DNA of 64,000 nucleotides from the NCBI GenBank assembly GCA_052246295.1, contig JBQQCO010000003.1. One strand, written 5' to 3'. Position numbers and translations under genes: made by a program. Positions within the stretch are counted from its first letter, which is position 1; the number at the start of each line of letters is the position of its first letter. The notes under the pieces were generated by a model. The model was not told the DNA's origin. It did no database searches and worked only from the letters and a program-made list of their open reading frames with translations. Of this stretch, positions 26,420-34,872 are shown one piece after another. The stretch comes from Piscibacillus sp052246295 (GTDB taxonomy: Bacteria; Bacillota; Bacilli; Bacillales; Alkalibacillaceae).

Positions 26420-26463
26420 GCTATTAAAATAAGACTTAATATTAGTAGAAAGGAAGATGAAGA

Positions 26464-27249
26464 ATGCGCGATTTCCATATGCACTCGACGTTTTCTGCAG
26501 ATTGCGAAGCTCCGATGGAAAAGATGGCAGAATCCGCTGTAAATAAAGGATTACAATCCATTTGTTTTACCGATCATATAGATTATGATTATCCAGATAC
26601 ATCAATCGTTTTCGATGTGGATTTAGACCAATATGAAAAATCCTATCAAAAAGTAAAAAAACAGTTTGCTAGTAAACTTGATATTTATAAGGGCATTGAA
26701 CTAGGAATCCAACCACACTTGGTTAATCAATATTTAGACTTAACGAAAGCAAATCGTTTTGACTTTATCATCCTGTCTATGCACACAACAGACTGTAAAG
26801 ACTTACACTCTGGAAATCTATTTGAAGGGTGTACGTTGCACGAAGCTTATGACAAGTATTATTCAGAGCTTTTAGATTGTGTAAAGCGCTATGACGCATT
26901 TAGCATTTTAGGGCATATTGACTTAGTAACGCGATATAAGTATGAGGATGGTGTTCACCATTTTCATGAAGTCATTGAGGAAATCTTTAAGACAATCATT
27001 CCACGTGGGCAAGGGATTGAAATTAATACATCCGGATACAAGTACAACATGAATCGTCTACTGCCTAGTCGTGACATTTTAGAGTTGTATCACCAACTGG
27101 GTGGTGAGATTATTACGGTTGGATCTGACGCACACAGACCAGAACGCGTTGGGGACCGAGTAGATGAAGCCTACGAATTGTTGAGAGATATCGGCTTTAA
27201 ATACGTTTCGACTTTCAACAACCGTGAACCTGTTTTTCATAAATTATAA
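26464..27249 (+). CDS. hisJ: Histidinol-phosphatase, PHP family
   Basis: The 261-residue protein is a metal-dependent PHP phosphatase: the first motif is DFHMHSTFSADC (residues 3-14), then CFTDHIDYDY and LSMHTTD, and near the end VGSDAHRPERVGD. It would remove phosphate from histidinol phosphate, the step missing from the neighbouring operon. It is divergent from hisZ with 135 bp between. The AAAGGAAG site precedes ATG 26464. The HisJ/HisK name is by family and context. Confidence 0.88.
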   Translation: MRDFHMHSTFSADCEAPMEKMAESAVNKGLQSICFTDHIDYDYPDTSIVFDVDLDQYEKSYQKVKKQFASKLDIYKGIELGIQPHLVNQYLDLTKANRFDFIILSMHTTDCKDLHSGNLFEGCTLHEAYDKYYSELLDCVKRYDAFSILGHIDLVTRYKYEDGVHHFHEVIEEIFKTIIPRGQGIEINTSGYKYNMNRLLPSRDILELYHQLGGEIITVGSDAHRPERVGDRVDEAYELLRDIGFKYVSTFNNREPVFHKL

Positions 27250-27306
27250 ATAAAGTAGTGATTTTACCAATTTAAAAGTGGTTGAATAAAAGTCCTTTAA
27301 ATGAAC

Positions 27307-27345
27307 AAACTCCTAACGCAGTCTTAAAAAACACGTTAGGAGTTT
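27307..27345 (+). terminator. Terminator of hisJ
   Basis: AAACTCCTAACG / CGTTAGGAGTTT is a perfect 12-bp stem with a 15-base loop, followed by CATTTTG. Confidence 0.8.
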
Positions 27346-27369
27346 CATTTTGTGAGATCTAATATGCTT

Positions 27370-27632
27370 AAAAAAGTTATTTGAAAGAGAGAAGGCGGCG
27401 ACTCCTGGTCTGCTAAAAGCAGTCACGTCCTGCGCCTGCGATTACTCGGCGCAAACTTAAGCAAAGAGGTAATGCAAGTAGCATTTGTGACCAACGCCGA
27501 CACTAGCACGTCCTATTCGTCGCGGGAAGAGCACGAGACGAAAATCACCCAAAACGAACTTGTGAGTTTTGGGAAGTTGAGGCAGTGCCTGCGAAAAGCG
27601 TGCGCCATGAGCGATTTCAAATTTAGTTAAAT
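27370..27632. repeat. Long imperfect hairpin repeat (copy A, with insert)
   Basis: The ends are TTTGAAA (27379) and TTTCAAAT (27612). The left arm begins GGCGGCGACTCCTG and the right arm ends GCCTGCGAAAAGCGTGCGCC, which pair imperfectly. Compared with copy B, the centre is over 100 bp longer and holds small hairpins (CTGCT/AGCAG at 27408; CCCAAAAC/GTTTTGGG at 27548-27573) and the phrases CACGTCCTG and AACGCCGACACTAGCACG. From memory this GC-rich repeat type is widespread between genes in Bacillaceae. No open frame is credible in it. Confidence 0.75.
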
Positions 27633-27678
27633 AAATAGAGTCAGTTAAACATTTTTCCTCTTTTGAGAGAGTAGGTAG

Positions 27679-28494
27679 TTAATGTTCAATTTTCCCTAAA
27701 CCATAAGCCACTAATAACCCTACGATTAGAAATACAATGCTAAGCACGTTCAGCATAATTTCCGCTTCGAATCCCGGAAAAATTACAACTAAAGATCCGA
27801 TAACTAGACCGATGATTAACGCGTAAGTTTGATAATAAAAACGATGAAACAAGTATCTTAAAACTTTACTCATAATAATAAGTCCAAAAGCAATTCCTAA
27901 ACCAAGTGGCACTAACGCTTCAATTACTAAGTTATGAATTGCATTTGAGAATGTCGGGTACATTCCAACTAGCAATAATAAAAATGAACCACTGACTCCT
28001 GGAAGAATCATTGCCGAACTTGCTAACCACCCAGATAGGAATAACATAATATAAGTTGTTGTTGAGAATGTTGTAATAGGGTCACCTGTTGGATCTGGAT
28101 CAAAGAAAACCATCGCTCCAACAAATAGAGCTGCTAGTATCAATAAAATAAAATGTGTTCCACCAAATGTCTCTTGGTACTTGGACTTTTTAGCTAAAAA
28201 TGGAATGACACCTGCAATTAACCCTAAGAATAAAAAGGCTAATTGATTAGGATAATGCTCTAATGCCCAGTTGATCACACCAGCTAAACTCCACATAGCA
28301 AATAAAATACCAATTGCTAGTGGAATTAAAAAAGTTAAACTTTTCTTCCAATCTTTTGTAAAAACACCATTTATGGCTTCTATAAATCGTTCATATATTC
28401 CTAGAACAACCGCAATTGTTCCACCACTTACGCCTGGAACAATATCACTTGCTCCCATTAGTAATCCTCGATATAAATTTCTCCATTCAACCAT
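27679..28494 (-). CDS. DUF368 family membrane protein
   Basis: The protein has 271 residues from ATG 28494, preceded by GGGGAAGA; the frame is open for 16 more codons, but a TATAAT lies within that extension. The signature WRNLYRGLLMGASDIVPGVSGGT is at the N-terminus, a similar ILPGVSGSFLLLLVGMY repeat near residue 165, and about eight transmembrane helices. Recent work on DUF368 proteins ties some of them to recycling of undecaprenyl phosphate (PopT), so a lipid carrier role is possible. It follows the B12 operon on the same strand. Confidence 0.85.
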   Translation of the reverse strand: MVEWRNLYRGLLMGASDIVPGVSGGTIAVVLGIYERFIEAINGVFTKDWKKSLTFLIPLAIGILFAMWSLAGVINWALEHYPNQLAFLFLGLIAGVIPFLAKKSKYQETFGGTHFILLILAALFVGAMVFFDPDPTGDPITTFSTTTYIMLFLSGWLASSAMILPGVSGSFLLLLVGMYPTFSNAIHNLVIEALVPLGLGIAFGLIIMSKVLRYLFHRFYYQTYALIIGLVIGSLVVIFPGFEAEIMLNVLSIVFLIVGLLVAYGLGKIEH

Positions 28495-28562
28495 TCTTCT
28501 TCCCCATTTCGTTTCATTACTCGTAACCATTATACTAGACAAGCTGTCATTTAAGAATGGTT

Positions 28563-29327
28563 TTATAATAAAATTTGGGGAATATTGGTTTTAGGATGAC
28601 GTACAATCTCTGGATTTGCGTGATAAACGCTCTCTAATGTTTCTTTTGCAATAATTTGATCGCTTGAACCAATTTGAATTATTTTTCCTTGGTCCATTAA
28701 AACGAGCTCATCACAAAATTGAGCGGCTAAATTGAGATCATGTAGGACCATAATGACCGTTAGTCCCTCTCTCCTTTGCCAATCTTGAACCATTTTTAAA
28801 ATATTTAATTGATGTCCAATATCTAAATACGTCGTCGGCTCATCAAGCAACAACAATTGTGGTTGCTGCACCATCGCCTTAGCAATCGCTACGCGTTGTC
28901 GCTCCCCACCACTTAACGTGTCTAACATCTGATCACGAAACTCGGTTAACTCTGTTATTTGTAAGACTTTTTCCACTAACTCATAGTCATGCTTGCTCTC
29001 ACGTTGGAAAAATCCTAAATGTGGATAACGTCCCATTAAGATTGAGTCGTAAACCGTAATTGGATATGGAGAAAGGCCTTCTTGTGTCAGGACTGCCATG
29101 TATTTAGCCAACTTCTTAACAGGCCAATCCTGTACATTTTTGCCCATAAAGTTAATCTGACCTGAACTGGACTTCTCAAGTGCAGAAATCAGTTTTACAA
29201 TCGTTGACTTGCCTGCTCCATTAGGCCCGATTAAACCTATACATTTCCCTTTCGGTACTGACAAATGAATATTCTCAACAATTGGCTTTCCTTCTACGTG
29301 TTTACTCACATTTTGTATCTCAAGCAT
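28563..29327 (-). CDS. btuD: Vitamin B12 ABC transporter, ATPase
   Basis: The protein has 254 residues from ATG 29327, six bases after AGGAGGAAAA; a longer frame upstream has no ribosome binding site. It has Walker A GPNGAGKST (about residues 36-44), the Q-loop VLTQEG, the signature LSGGERQRV, Walker B LLLLDEPTTYLDI and an H-loop His in VLHDLNLAAQ, as in the FecE/BtuD/FhuC group. B12 as substrate is inferred from the riboswitch of the operon. It lies 293 bp after btuC, with a hairpin repeat in the gap. Confidence 0.88.
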   Translation of the reverse strand: MLEIQNVSKHVEGKPIVENIHLSVPKGKCIGLIGPNGAGKSTIVKLISALEKSSSGQINFMGKNVQDWPVKKLAKYMAVLTQEGLSPYPITVYDSILMGRYPHLGFFQRESKHDYELVEKVLQITELTEFRDQMLDTLSGGERQRVAIAKAMVQQPQLLLLDEPTTYLDIGHQLNILKMVQDWQRREGLTVIMVLHDLNLAAQFCDELVLMDQGKIIQIGSSDQIIAKETLESVYHANPEIVRHPKTNIPQILL

Positions 29328-29451
29328 CGGTTTTCCTCCTAAGAAAAGTGCAAGGAGCACACATAGTGTTTGGGCGCATTGCCATACAAGTTTAAAAATT
29401 ATAATGGCAAAGTGATTGTTCAATTTTGGGTTTATAATAAAATTTTTAAAG

Positions 29452-29605
29452 AAGTGGTTGAATTGTGATAAGCGAAGGTGGCGACTCCTGCGGGAACAGC
29501 ACGAGCTGAAGATCCTCTTATAGAAGAAAATAAATTTCTTCTATAAGATAGCTGAAGCCGTGCCCGCGGAAAGCGTCCACCTAAGAGCGATTCCAATTTC
29601 AACCA
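29452..29605. repeat. Long imperfect hairpin repeat (copy B) inside the B12 operon
   Basis: Outer arms GTGGTTGAATTG and CAATTTCAACCAC enclose GGTGGCGACTCCTGCGGG on the left and CCGCGGAAAGCGTCCACC on the right, which fold back on each other. The centre is a perfect 14-bp hairpin TCTTATAGAAGAAA / TTTCTTCTATAAGA. It lies between btuC and btuD and would form a long structured segment in the operon mRNA. Confidence 0.85.
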
Positions 29606-29620
29606 CGAAGTTATAACTGA

Positions 29621-30664
29621 TTAAAAGAACCCTCGCTTAGCTCTGCGCAATAAATAACCAAAGAATGGAGCACCTAAAAACGCTGTAATCACTCCAAGTG
29701 GTAGTTCACGTGGAGCCATGACCGTTCTTGCAACCGCATCAGCACCAACAAGGAAAATCGCCCCACCTATGATTGACAACGGTAAGATTACACGGTAATC
29801 TGCCCCAAACATAAGTCGTATGATATGCGGTACAACCAAACCAACAAATCCAATCGCACCCGATACCGACACAGCAGCACCAGTAATAATTGATGCTAAT
29901 ATCAATAACAGGAAACGCGTGCGTTGGACAGACACACCACTATGATGCGCCGCTTCTTCACCCAGCCCTAACATGTTCAATTCTTTTATAAAAAATAGTG
30001 AAATGACAGCAACGACCGCTATAATCGGGAAAATAATTTGATTATATCCCCAATCGGTTAGAGCCAAGCTTCCCATCATCCAAAAAACGATTGTCTGAAG
30101 TTGCTCATTTGATAGAGCTAATACGAGTGATAAACACGCCCCAACAAATGACTGGACAACGACACCTGCTAATATAATGGTTTCTAGACGAACCTTTTGA
30201 TTAACACGTGATAAAAAGTATACGATTAACAGACTGATAAACCCAAATAAAAAGGCAACAGCAGGTAATGTAAACTGGCCTAACCAAAATGTTTGTAACC
30301 CAAACACAATTACTAAAGCTGCTCCAAAAGATGCTCCAGATGAAACACCTAAAATAAATGGATCAGCTAATGGATTTCGTAATACCCCTTGATAGATAGC
30401 CCCTGCTAAAGCTAAGGCTGCCCCAACTGTTGCTCCTAATAGTACCCTAGGTAATCGAATATCCCATACAATGGTTTCAGTCGATGGGCTCCAATTAACC
30501 TCTACAAAGTTTGATAAAATCGGTATTTTTGAAAAAACAATCTGCCAGGCAAGCTGCCAATTAATGTTGGCAGCCCCCAATGTGACAGACAAACTCATAA
30601 CGCCTAATAAAATAATAAGAAATACGGGTAACCAAACCCATAATATATGTCGTTTATGTTTCAC
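29621..30664 (-). CDS. btuC: Vitamin B12 ABC transporter, permease
   Basis: The 347-residue membrane protein belongs to the FecCD/BtuC family, with about ten helices, the conserved RLPRVLLGATVGAALALAG segment near residue 72 and GAIGFVGLVVPHI near residue 265, which contacts the ATPase. It starts at GTG with AAAGGA upstream and lies 14 bp after btuF. A terminator-like structure is not seen directly after it, only the hairpin repeat. Confidence 0.9.
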   Translation of the reverse strand: MKHKRHILWVWLPVFLIILLGVMSLSVTLGAANINWQLAWQIVFSKIPILSNFVEVNWSPSTETIVWDIRLPRVLLGATVGAALALAGAIYQGVLRNPLADPFILGVSSGASFGAALVIVFGLQTFWLGQFTLPAVAFLFGFISLLIVYFLSRVNQKVRLETIILAGVVVQSFVGACLSLVLALSNEQLQTIVFWMMGSLALTDWGYNQIIFPIIAVVAVISLFFIKELNMLGLGEEAAHHSGVSVQRTRFLLLILASIITGAAVSVSGAIGFVGLVVPHIIRLMFGADYRVILPLSIIGGAIFLVGADAVARTVMAPRELPLGVITAFLGAPFFGYLLRRAKRGFF

Positions 30665-30678
30665 TAGATAAACGTCCT

Positions 30679-31653
30679 TTACTCAACTAAGTCTGGATAC
30701 ATGGTTTCTGCTAGAACTTTTAAACCTTCTGTCAAACGTGGCCCCGGTCGTGTTAATAGATCACCATGCAAGTCATGAACCTGTTCTTCTTTTATAGCTG
30801 TGACGTTTTCCCAATTTTCACGTTGCATAACTTGCTCAACAACATCTTCTGTATAGTAACCATACGTTGTGAAAATTAACTCGGGATCTTTTTCCAATAT
30901 AACCTCTTCACTGACTTGCGGCCAGCCTTCTTGATCACCAATAATATTGATTCCACCAGCTAAGTCAATTAGTTCATCGATAAATGACCCTTCACCACCA
31001 GAGAATAATTCAGGGCCGACTTCAACCCAAACTCGTTTCTTTTCATCTTCTGATAAATTGCCGACAGCATTTTGAACGTCTTCAACATCTTGTTTCATAT
31101 CAGAGATGATCTGTTCAGCCTGCTCTGCATTACCAGTTGCTTGACCTGCTAGATTAATATCCTCATAAACTTCTTCTAAACTTTGAGCCCCTAACACTAA
31201 TACGTTTAACCCTGCATTACGCATTGCCTGAATATCATCTGCATTATTTAAATCAGCCACAACTAAGTCAGGTTCTAAGGCAACGATTTTTTCTATACTT
31301 AGCTGTTGATCGCCAACCTTCTCAATGTCATGCACCTCGTCAGGGTAATTCGCCCATTCAGAGACACCTACAACTTCTTCACCTGCGCCTACAGCAAATA
31401 CTATCTCAGTCGCACTTGGTATTACTGAAACAATTTTTTCAGGCTTTTCATCGATTGTGATTTCTTCACCTGACTTATCTGTTAGTGTGACGGATCCAAA
31501 TTCATCACTAGATGATTCTTCATTATCTTGTTCTTGTTGCTCTGTATCTTCTTGTTGACCCTTTGTTTCTTCCTCTGTTTGATCTCCTTGGCAAGCTGCT
31601 AACCCGACAGCTACTACCATTGCTATTAACCATAACCAAATTTTGTTCTGCAT
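30679..31653 (-). CDS. btuF: Vitamin B12-binding lipoprotein
   Basis: The protein has 324 residues from ATG 31653, preceded by AAAGGGAGA. It starts with a lipoprotein signal ending in Leu18-Ala19-Ala20-Cys21, then an acidic Glu/Gln linker (to about residue 55), then a class III periplasmic-binding fold with KIVSVIPSATEIVFAVGAG and ALEPDLVVADLNN. It binds the substrate outside the cell and hands it to BtuC. The frame stays open into the riboswitch upstream, but that part is leader RNA. Confidence 0.9.
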   Translation of the reverse strand: MQNKIWLWLIAMVVAVGLAACQGDQTEEETKGQQEDTEQQEQDNEESSSDEFGSVTLTDKSGEEITIDEKPEKIVSVIPSATEIVFAVGAGEEVVGVSEWANYPDEVHDIEKVGDQQLSIEKIVALEPDLVVADLNNADDIQAMRNAGLNVLVLGAQSLEEVYEDINLAGQATGNAEQAEQIISDMKQDVEDVQNAVGNLSEDEKKRVWVEVGPELFSGGEGSFIDELIDLAGGINIIGDQEGWPQVSEEVILEKDPELIFTTYGYYTEDVVEQVMQRENWENVTAIKEEQVHDLHGDLLTRPGPRLTEGLKVLAETMYPDLVE

Positions 31654-31673
31654 CTGAATCTCCCTTTCAAAAA

Positions 31674-31720
31674 TAAAAAATACCCTCGTTTTCCGACAGG
31701 TTTCAAAAAACAAGGGTATG
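31674..31720 (-). terminator. Riboswitch-controlled terminator
   Basis: On the minus strand ATACCCTTGTTTT pairs with AAAACGAGGGTAT (one mismatch), followed by TTTTTT. It lies between the cobalamin aptamer and btuF, where it would stop transcription when B12 is bound. Confidence 0.85.
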
Positions 31721-31789
31721 GTATCACATATATTACAATTAACAGACCATAGCCGTTCCTTTAAACCCGAAGGATCACGAGCTAAAACA

Positions 31790-31950
31790 ACAAGGCAGGT
31801 CTCCTGGCTTAGGGTCATAGCTTCTAACCCCTTCCCATCCTACTCGGACAGTGGTTGGCTAGTTGCTTCCCATACACAGTGGCGGGACCGCGTCGGATTC
31901 TCACCGAACTTCCCTTTTAAGTAAACACCGAAATGTTTACACCCTATTGT
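31790..31950 (-). ncRNA. Cobalamin riboswitch
   Basis: Read on the minus strand, the leader holds the conserved B12 box AGCCAGGAGACCTGCC (31793-31809), the internal GGTGAGAATCCGACGCGG and CCCGCCACTGTG segments, and an opening hairpin GTAAACATTTCGGTGTTTAC (31921-31940). These are the hallmarks of the adenosyl/hydroxo-cobalamin aptamer. It stands about 140 bases before btuF with a terminator in between, so high B12 should shut down the uptake operon. Confidence 0.95.
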
Positions 31951-32065
31951 TCCAAAATATTCAATTCGATATTTCCATATTAATCTGTATCTTATTAGAA
32001 GTCAATTCTATTTATTCAGATATTTATGGTAGAATTTAACTAGATAAATAGAAACGGGTGATCTT

Positions 32066-33307
32066 ATGGACATAGGAGCAATTATACAATTCTACCGCAC
32101 CAAAAAAGGATTAACTCAAAAGGATCTAGCAAACGGTGTCTGTTCCATCTCATACCTTAGCAAAATTGAAAGCGGGGTCATACTCCCTAAACAAGATACC
32201 ATAGAGTTAATCTTTGAACGACTTAATATGGATTATGACAAATTAACGTCATACGATGAGGAAACTATCCATAAACAAGTTGATTTATTGTACAAGTATA
32301 TTACTGAACAAAGGTTGGATGAGGCTAAAGAGGTTGTAGATGAGTTACAAGAGGTGATCACACCTTTTCACGAACCATATGTACAAAATTATTTTGAACT
32401 CATACATTTTTATTATCTTATAACCATAAATCCAACTGAAAAATTTAAAACGAACCTTCAGGAATTATTAAGATTAGAAAATCATTTTGAAGGTAAAAAA
32501 TTATTTTATTTTTATAAAATCGTCGGCTTCTATTTCAATTGTCATTTAAATGCTAAAAAAGCTAATGGATATTTCCATAAAGCAGTCAACATATTAGAAG
32601 AAAACAACCTTAAAGACCCAGAGATTTACTATTTACTCGCACTATCTTATATGGGAATGCAAAAGCCTATTTATTCTAATTATTATGTTGGCATTGCTCT
32701 TGAACAATACGCGAACGACTTGAAGTACCGAAAAGTCACGGATTGTTATCACCTTCTAGGAATAAACTATTTAAATTTAGGAGCTTATGACATCTCGGAG
32801 ACTTATTTCAATCAAGTCTTAAAATCTAAGCCTATGGGAGATTCGCCAAAAGTAAGATCACGTGCTACTCATAACTTGTCGATTCTTCATTATCGAAGGG
32901 GTGAATTAGACCAATCCCTAAAGTTATTACATGAAGCATTAGAGAACCACACGCACCTATATGATATTGTCCATTCGACATTAATCATTGCAAAAATTTA
33001 TTTTGAACAAGGAGAAATGAAACTAGCTGAAGAATTTCTAATAAAAGGAGAAGAGTTATTAAAAGGAACAAACTTAACAAAAGTGCGCCACCGCTTTTAC
33101 ATTCTCAGACATCAAATCTATAATCAGACACATGATGAAAATTTCATTGAACGATGTGAAAAAGTGATTCTTCCACACTATCAAACTATTGGTGAAACAG
33201 GACTTATGAAAGAGTTGTTACAATTACTTGCAGAGGTTTTTACCGAAAAACAAGATTACGAAAAAGCAATTAACTATTACAAACAATTAAACGAAATCAA
33301 AATTTAA
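32066..33307 (+). CDS. XRE-type regulator with TPR domain (RRNPP-like)
   Basis: The 413-residue cytoplasmic protein has an N-terminal helix-turn-helix (residues about 5-60, GAIIQFYRTKKGLTQKDLA and SYLSKIESGVILPK) followed by about 340 residues of helical repeats with TPR-like spacing, such as YHLLGINYLNLGAYDISETYF and ATHNLSILHYRRGELDQSL. This is the PlcR/Rgg-type layout, in which the TPR part often binds a signal peptide. No small peptide gene lies next to it, so the ligand is unknown. A crotonase gene starts 12 bp downstream. Confidence 0.85.
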   Translation: MDIGAIIQFYRTKKGLTQKDLANGVCSISYLSKIESGVILPKQDTIELIFERLNMDYDKLTSYDEETIHKQVDLLYKYITEQRLDEAKEVVDELQEVITPFHEPYVQNYFELIHFYYLITINPTEKFKTNLQELLRLENHFEGKKLFYFYKIVGFYFNCHLNAKKANGYFHKAVNILEENNLKDPEIYYLLALSYMGMQKPIYSNYYVGIALEQYANDLKYRKVTDCYHLLGINYLNLGAYDISETYFNQVLKSKPMGDSPKVRSRATHNLSILHYRRGELDQSLKLLHEALENHTHLYDIVHSTLIIAKIYFEQGEMKLAEEFLIKGEELLKGTNLTKVRHRFYILRHQIYNQTHDENFIERCEKVILPHYQTIGETGLMKELLQLLAEVFTEKQDYEKAINYYKQLNEIKI

Positions 33308-33319
33308 TGAGGTGAACAT

Positions 33320-34090
33320 ATGGGAAACACAATTAACATAGTAAGAGAAGGAGCCGTTACAACGATTACATTAAACCGTCCGGATCATCTTAATGCTATG
33401 GATGTTAAATTATTAACAGAATTAAATGATGAATTGCAAAAAATCAAAGATGATGACTCTAAGATTGTTGTATTAACTGGTGAAGGGCGAGCGTTTTCTG
33501 CAGGCGGTGATATGAAAACAATGCTTCAAAACTCTGACCCAGAAGGTTTTAAAGATGTTATGAACATTATTAAGAGTGTTGCCACTACATTTTATTCATT
33601 ACCTAAAGTAACAATATCTGCATTAAATGGGGCTGCTGCAGGCCTTGGGTTAAGTGTAGCACTTGCGGCAGATTACGTTATTGCAAATGAAGATGCTAAA
33701 GTGGCTATGAATTTTATAGGAATTGGGCTTATCCCAGATGGTGGTGGACATTTCTTTATGGAACAGAGGTTAGGACCCGTTAAAGCAAAACAAACAATAT
33801 GGGAAGGCAAAATGATGTCAGCTAAAGAAGCTCAAACTCTTGGTATCGTGGATATTGCAACGGACCAACTTGAAGCTGCATTAGGTCAATACCTTAATAA
33901 GCTTCAACAAGCACCACTTCAATCAATGATTCAAAGTAAAATGATTATTAACAACAAACAATTGCCTCTATTAGAGGAAGTACTAGATCAAGAAACTCGC
34001 GGTCAAGCAAAAATGCGTCAAACACATGATCACAAGGAAGGAATTGATGCCTTCTTAAACAAGCGTGAACCTCAATTTATTGGTGAATAA
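33320..34090 (+). CDS. Enoyl-CoA hydratase/isomerase family protein
   Basis: The 256-residue protein has the crotonase fold: AFSAGGDMKTM (about residues 55-65) forms the CoA pocket and the first oxyanion residue, and SALNGAAAGLGLSVALAADYVIA the second. At the two usual catalytic glutamate positions the sequence reads GLIPDGGGHFFMEQRLG, so the reaction may be that of an isomerase or hydrolase rather than hydratase. It is co-transcribed with the TPR regulator and ends at a strong terminator. Confidence 0.88.
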   Translation: MGNTINIVREGAVTTITLNRPDHLNAMDVKLLTELNDELQKIKDDDSKIVVLTGEGRAFSAGGDMKTMLQNSDPEGFKDVMNIIKSVATTFYSLPKVTISALNGAAAGLGLSVALAADYVIANEDAKVAMNFIGIGLIPDGGGHFFMEQRLGPVKAKQTIWEGKMMSAKEAQTLGIVDIATDQLEAALGQYLNKLQQAPLQSMIQSKMIINNKQLPLLEEVLDQETRGQAKMRQTHDHKEGIDAFLNKREPQFIGE

Positions 34091-34096
34091 ATAAAA

Positions 34097-34149
34097 AAGA
34101 AGCTGAATGTTGAGTGCTTGATAGCACATAACATCCAGCTTCTTTTTTT
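34097..34149 (+). terminator. Rho-independent terminator of the crotonase gene
   Basis: AAGAAGCTGAATGTT / AACATCCAGCTTCTT (one mismatch) with an 18-base loop holding its own TGCT/AGCA pair, followed by seven T residues. Confidence 0.9.
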
Positions 34150-34164
34150 GTCTCTATGCTTTTG

Positions 34165-34311
34165 GTTAAATGTCGTTGTCTTCATGTCACGTGTACGTGA
34201 AACCGGGGCAAGTGCTCGTGTAACTCGTTCAAGTATCGCTTTAGAGTCCTAGATTGTTACTGTAATACTCCCAAATGTTCATAAAACAATCGCAACTGTC
34301 TATTTAGAGCA
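34165..34311. repeat. Strongly diverged 21-bp phased array, AAGTG type
   Basis: Seven units begin at 34165, 34186, 34207, 34228, 34249, 34270 and 34291. Six of seven have a variant of CAAGTG at bases 3-8 (TAAATG, CACGTG, CAAGTG, CAAGTA, CAAATG, CAACTG), and bases beyond drift freely. It fills the gap between two convergent genes. The period, not the sequence, shows it is of the phased type. Confidence 0.6.
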
Positions 34312-34323
34312 GAGTTTCCACGT

Positions 34324-34872
34324 TTAATCGTTCAAGAGGTCTTGACTTAAGTTAATATATTTTGCAAATACTTGCGTTAAATCTTGAATCCGTCTAATCA
34401 CATCTTCATCGATTAATTCTTTTTCATGAGAGAAATGATTGGCATGGGTGTACACATAATTTGGAGTTGTCAAACAGCGAAAATAATCTAAAATCGGTTT
34501 AAGTTGATTTTCAATTACTAAATGGTGCTGAAAGGTTCCACCATTTCCTATAATAGCCACTGGCTTATAGCGCATACATTTTGGAGAGATTAAATCAAAC
34601 ATATTTTTTAGAGATCCAGGAATTGAACCTTGAAAGACAGGAGTCGCAATAATATATCCATCCGCTTCCTCTATAGAATGAATCAGACGTTGGGTATCCT
34701 CATTATAGTCTTCTTTTGTGCGACCGTCAGCAAACTCCATATTATAATCTTCTAAATAAAGCCTATCTATTTCATTTGAAGGTATCCATTCCACTAAATG
34801 TTTTTCCACTTCTTTAAGTAAAACTTTAGTTTTCTCTCCCGTAACCGTCCCATTTATTAGCAGAATCTTCAA
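34324..34872 (-). CDS. NADPH-dependent FMN reductase family protein
   Basis: The 182-residue flavodoxin-fold protein starts at a TTG eight bases after GGAAGGGG. Residues 1-15 hold the FMN phosphate region (ILLINGTVTGEKTK), and IIATPVFQGSIPGSLKNMFD (about residues 76-95) is the conserved second flavin contact of SsuE/azoreductase-like enzymes. The substrate is unknown. It is transcribed alone. Confidence 0.88.
   Translation of the reverse strand: MKILLINGTVTGEKTKVLLKEVEKHLVEWIPSNEIDRLYLEDYNMEFADGRTKEDYNEDTQRLIHSIEEADGYIIATPVFQGSIPGSLKNMFDLISPKCMRYKPVAIIGNGGTFQHHLVIENQLKPILDYFRCLTTPNYVYTHANHFSHEKELIDEDVIRRIQDLTQVFAKYINLSQDLLND

Noticed and set aside
26329..26463. T-box or attenuator before hisZ
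   Set aside because: The leader is only about 60 bases and shows no T-box sequence or terminator hairpin.
28500..28542. Longer start for the DUF368 protein
   Set aside because: The extension holds a TATAAT and lacks a ribosome binding site; family members begin close to the WRNLYRG segment.
31654..31924. N-terminal extension of BtuF and a plus-strand frame across the leader
   Set aside because: This DNA is the cobalamin riboswitch and terminator; the frames are incidental.
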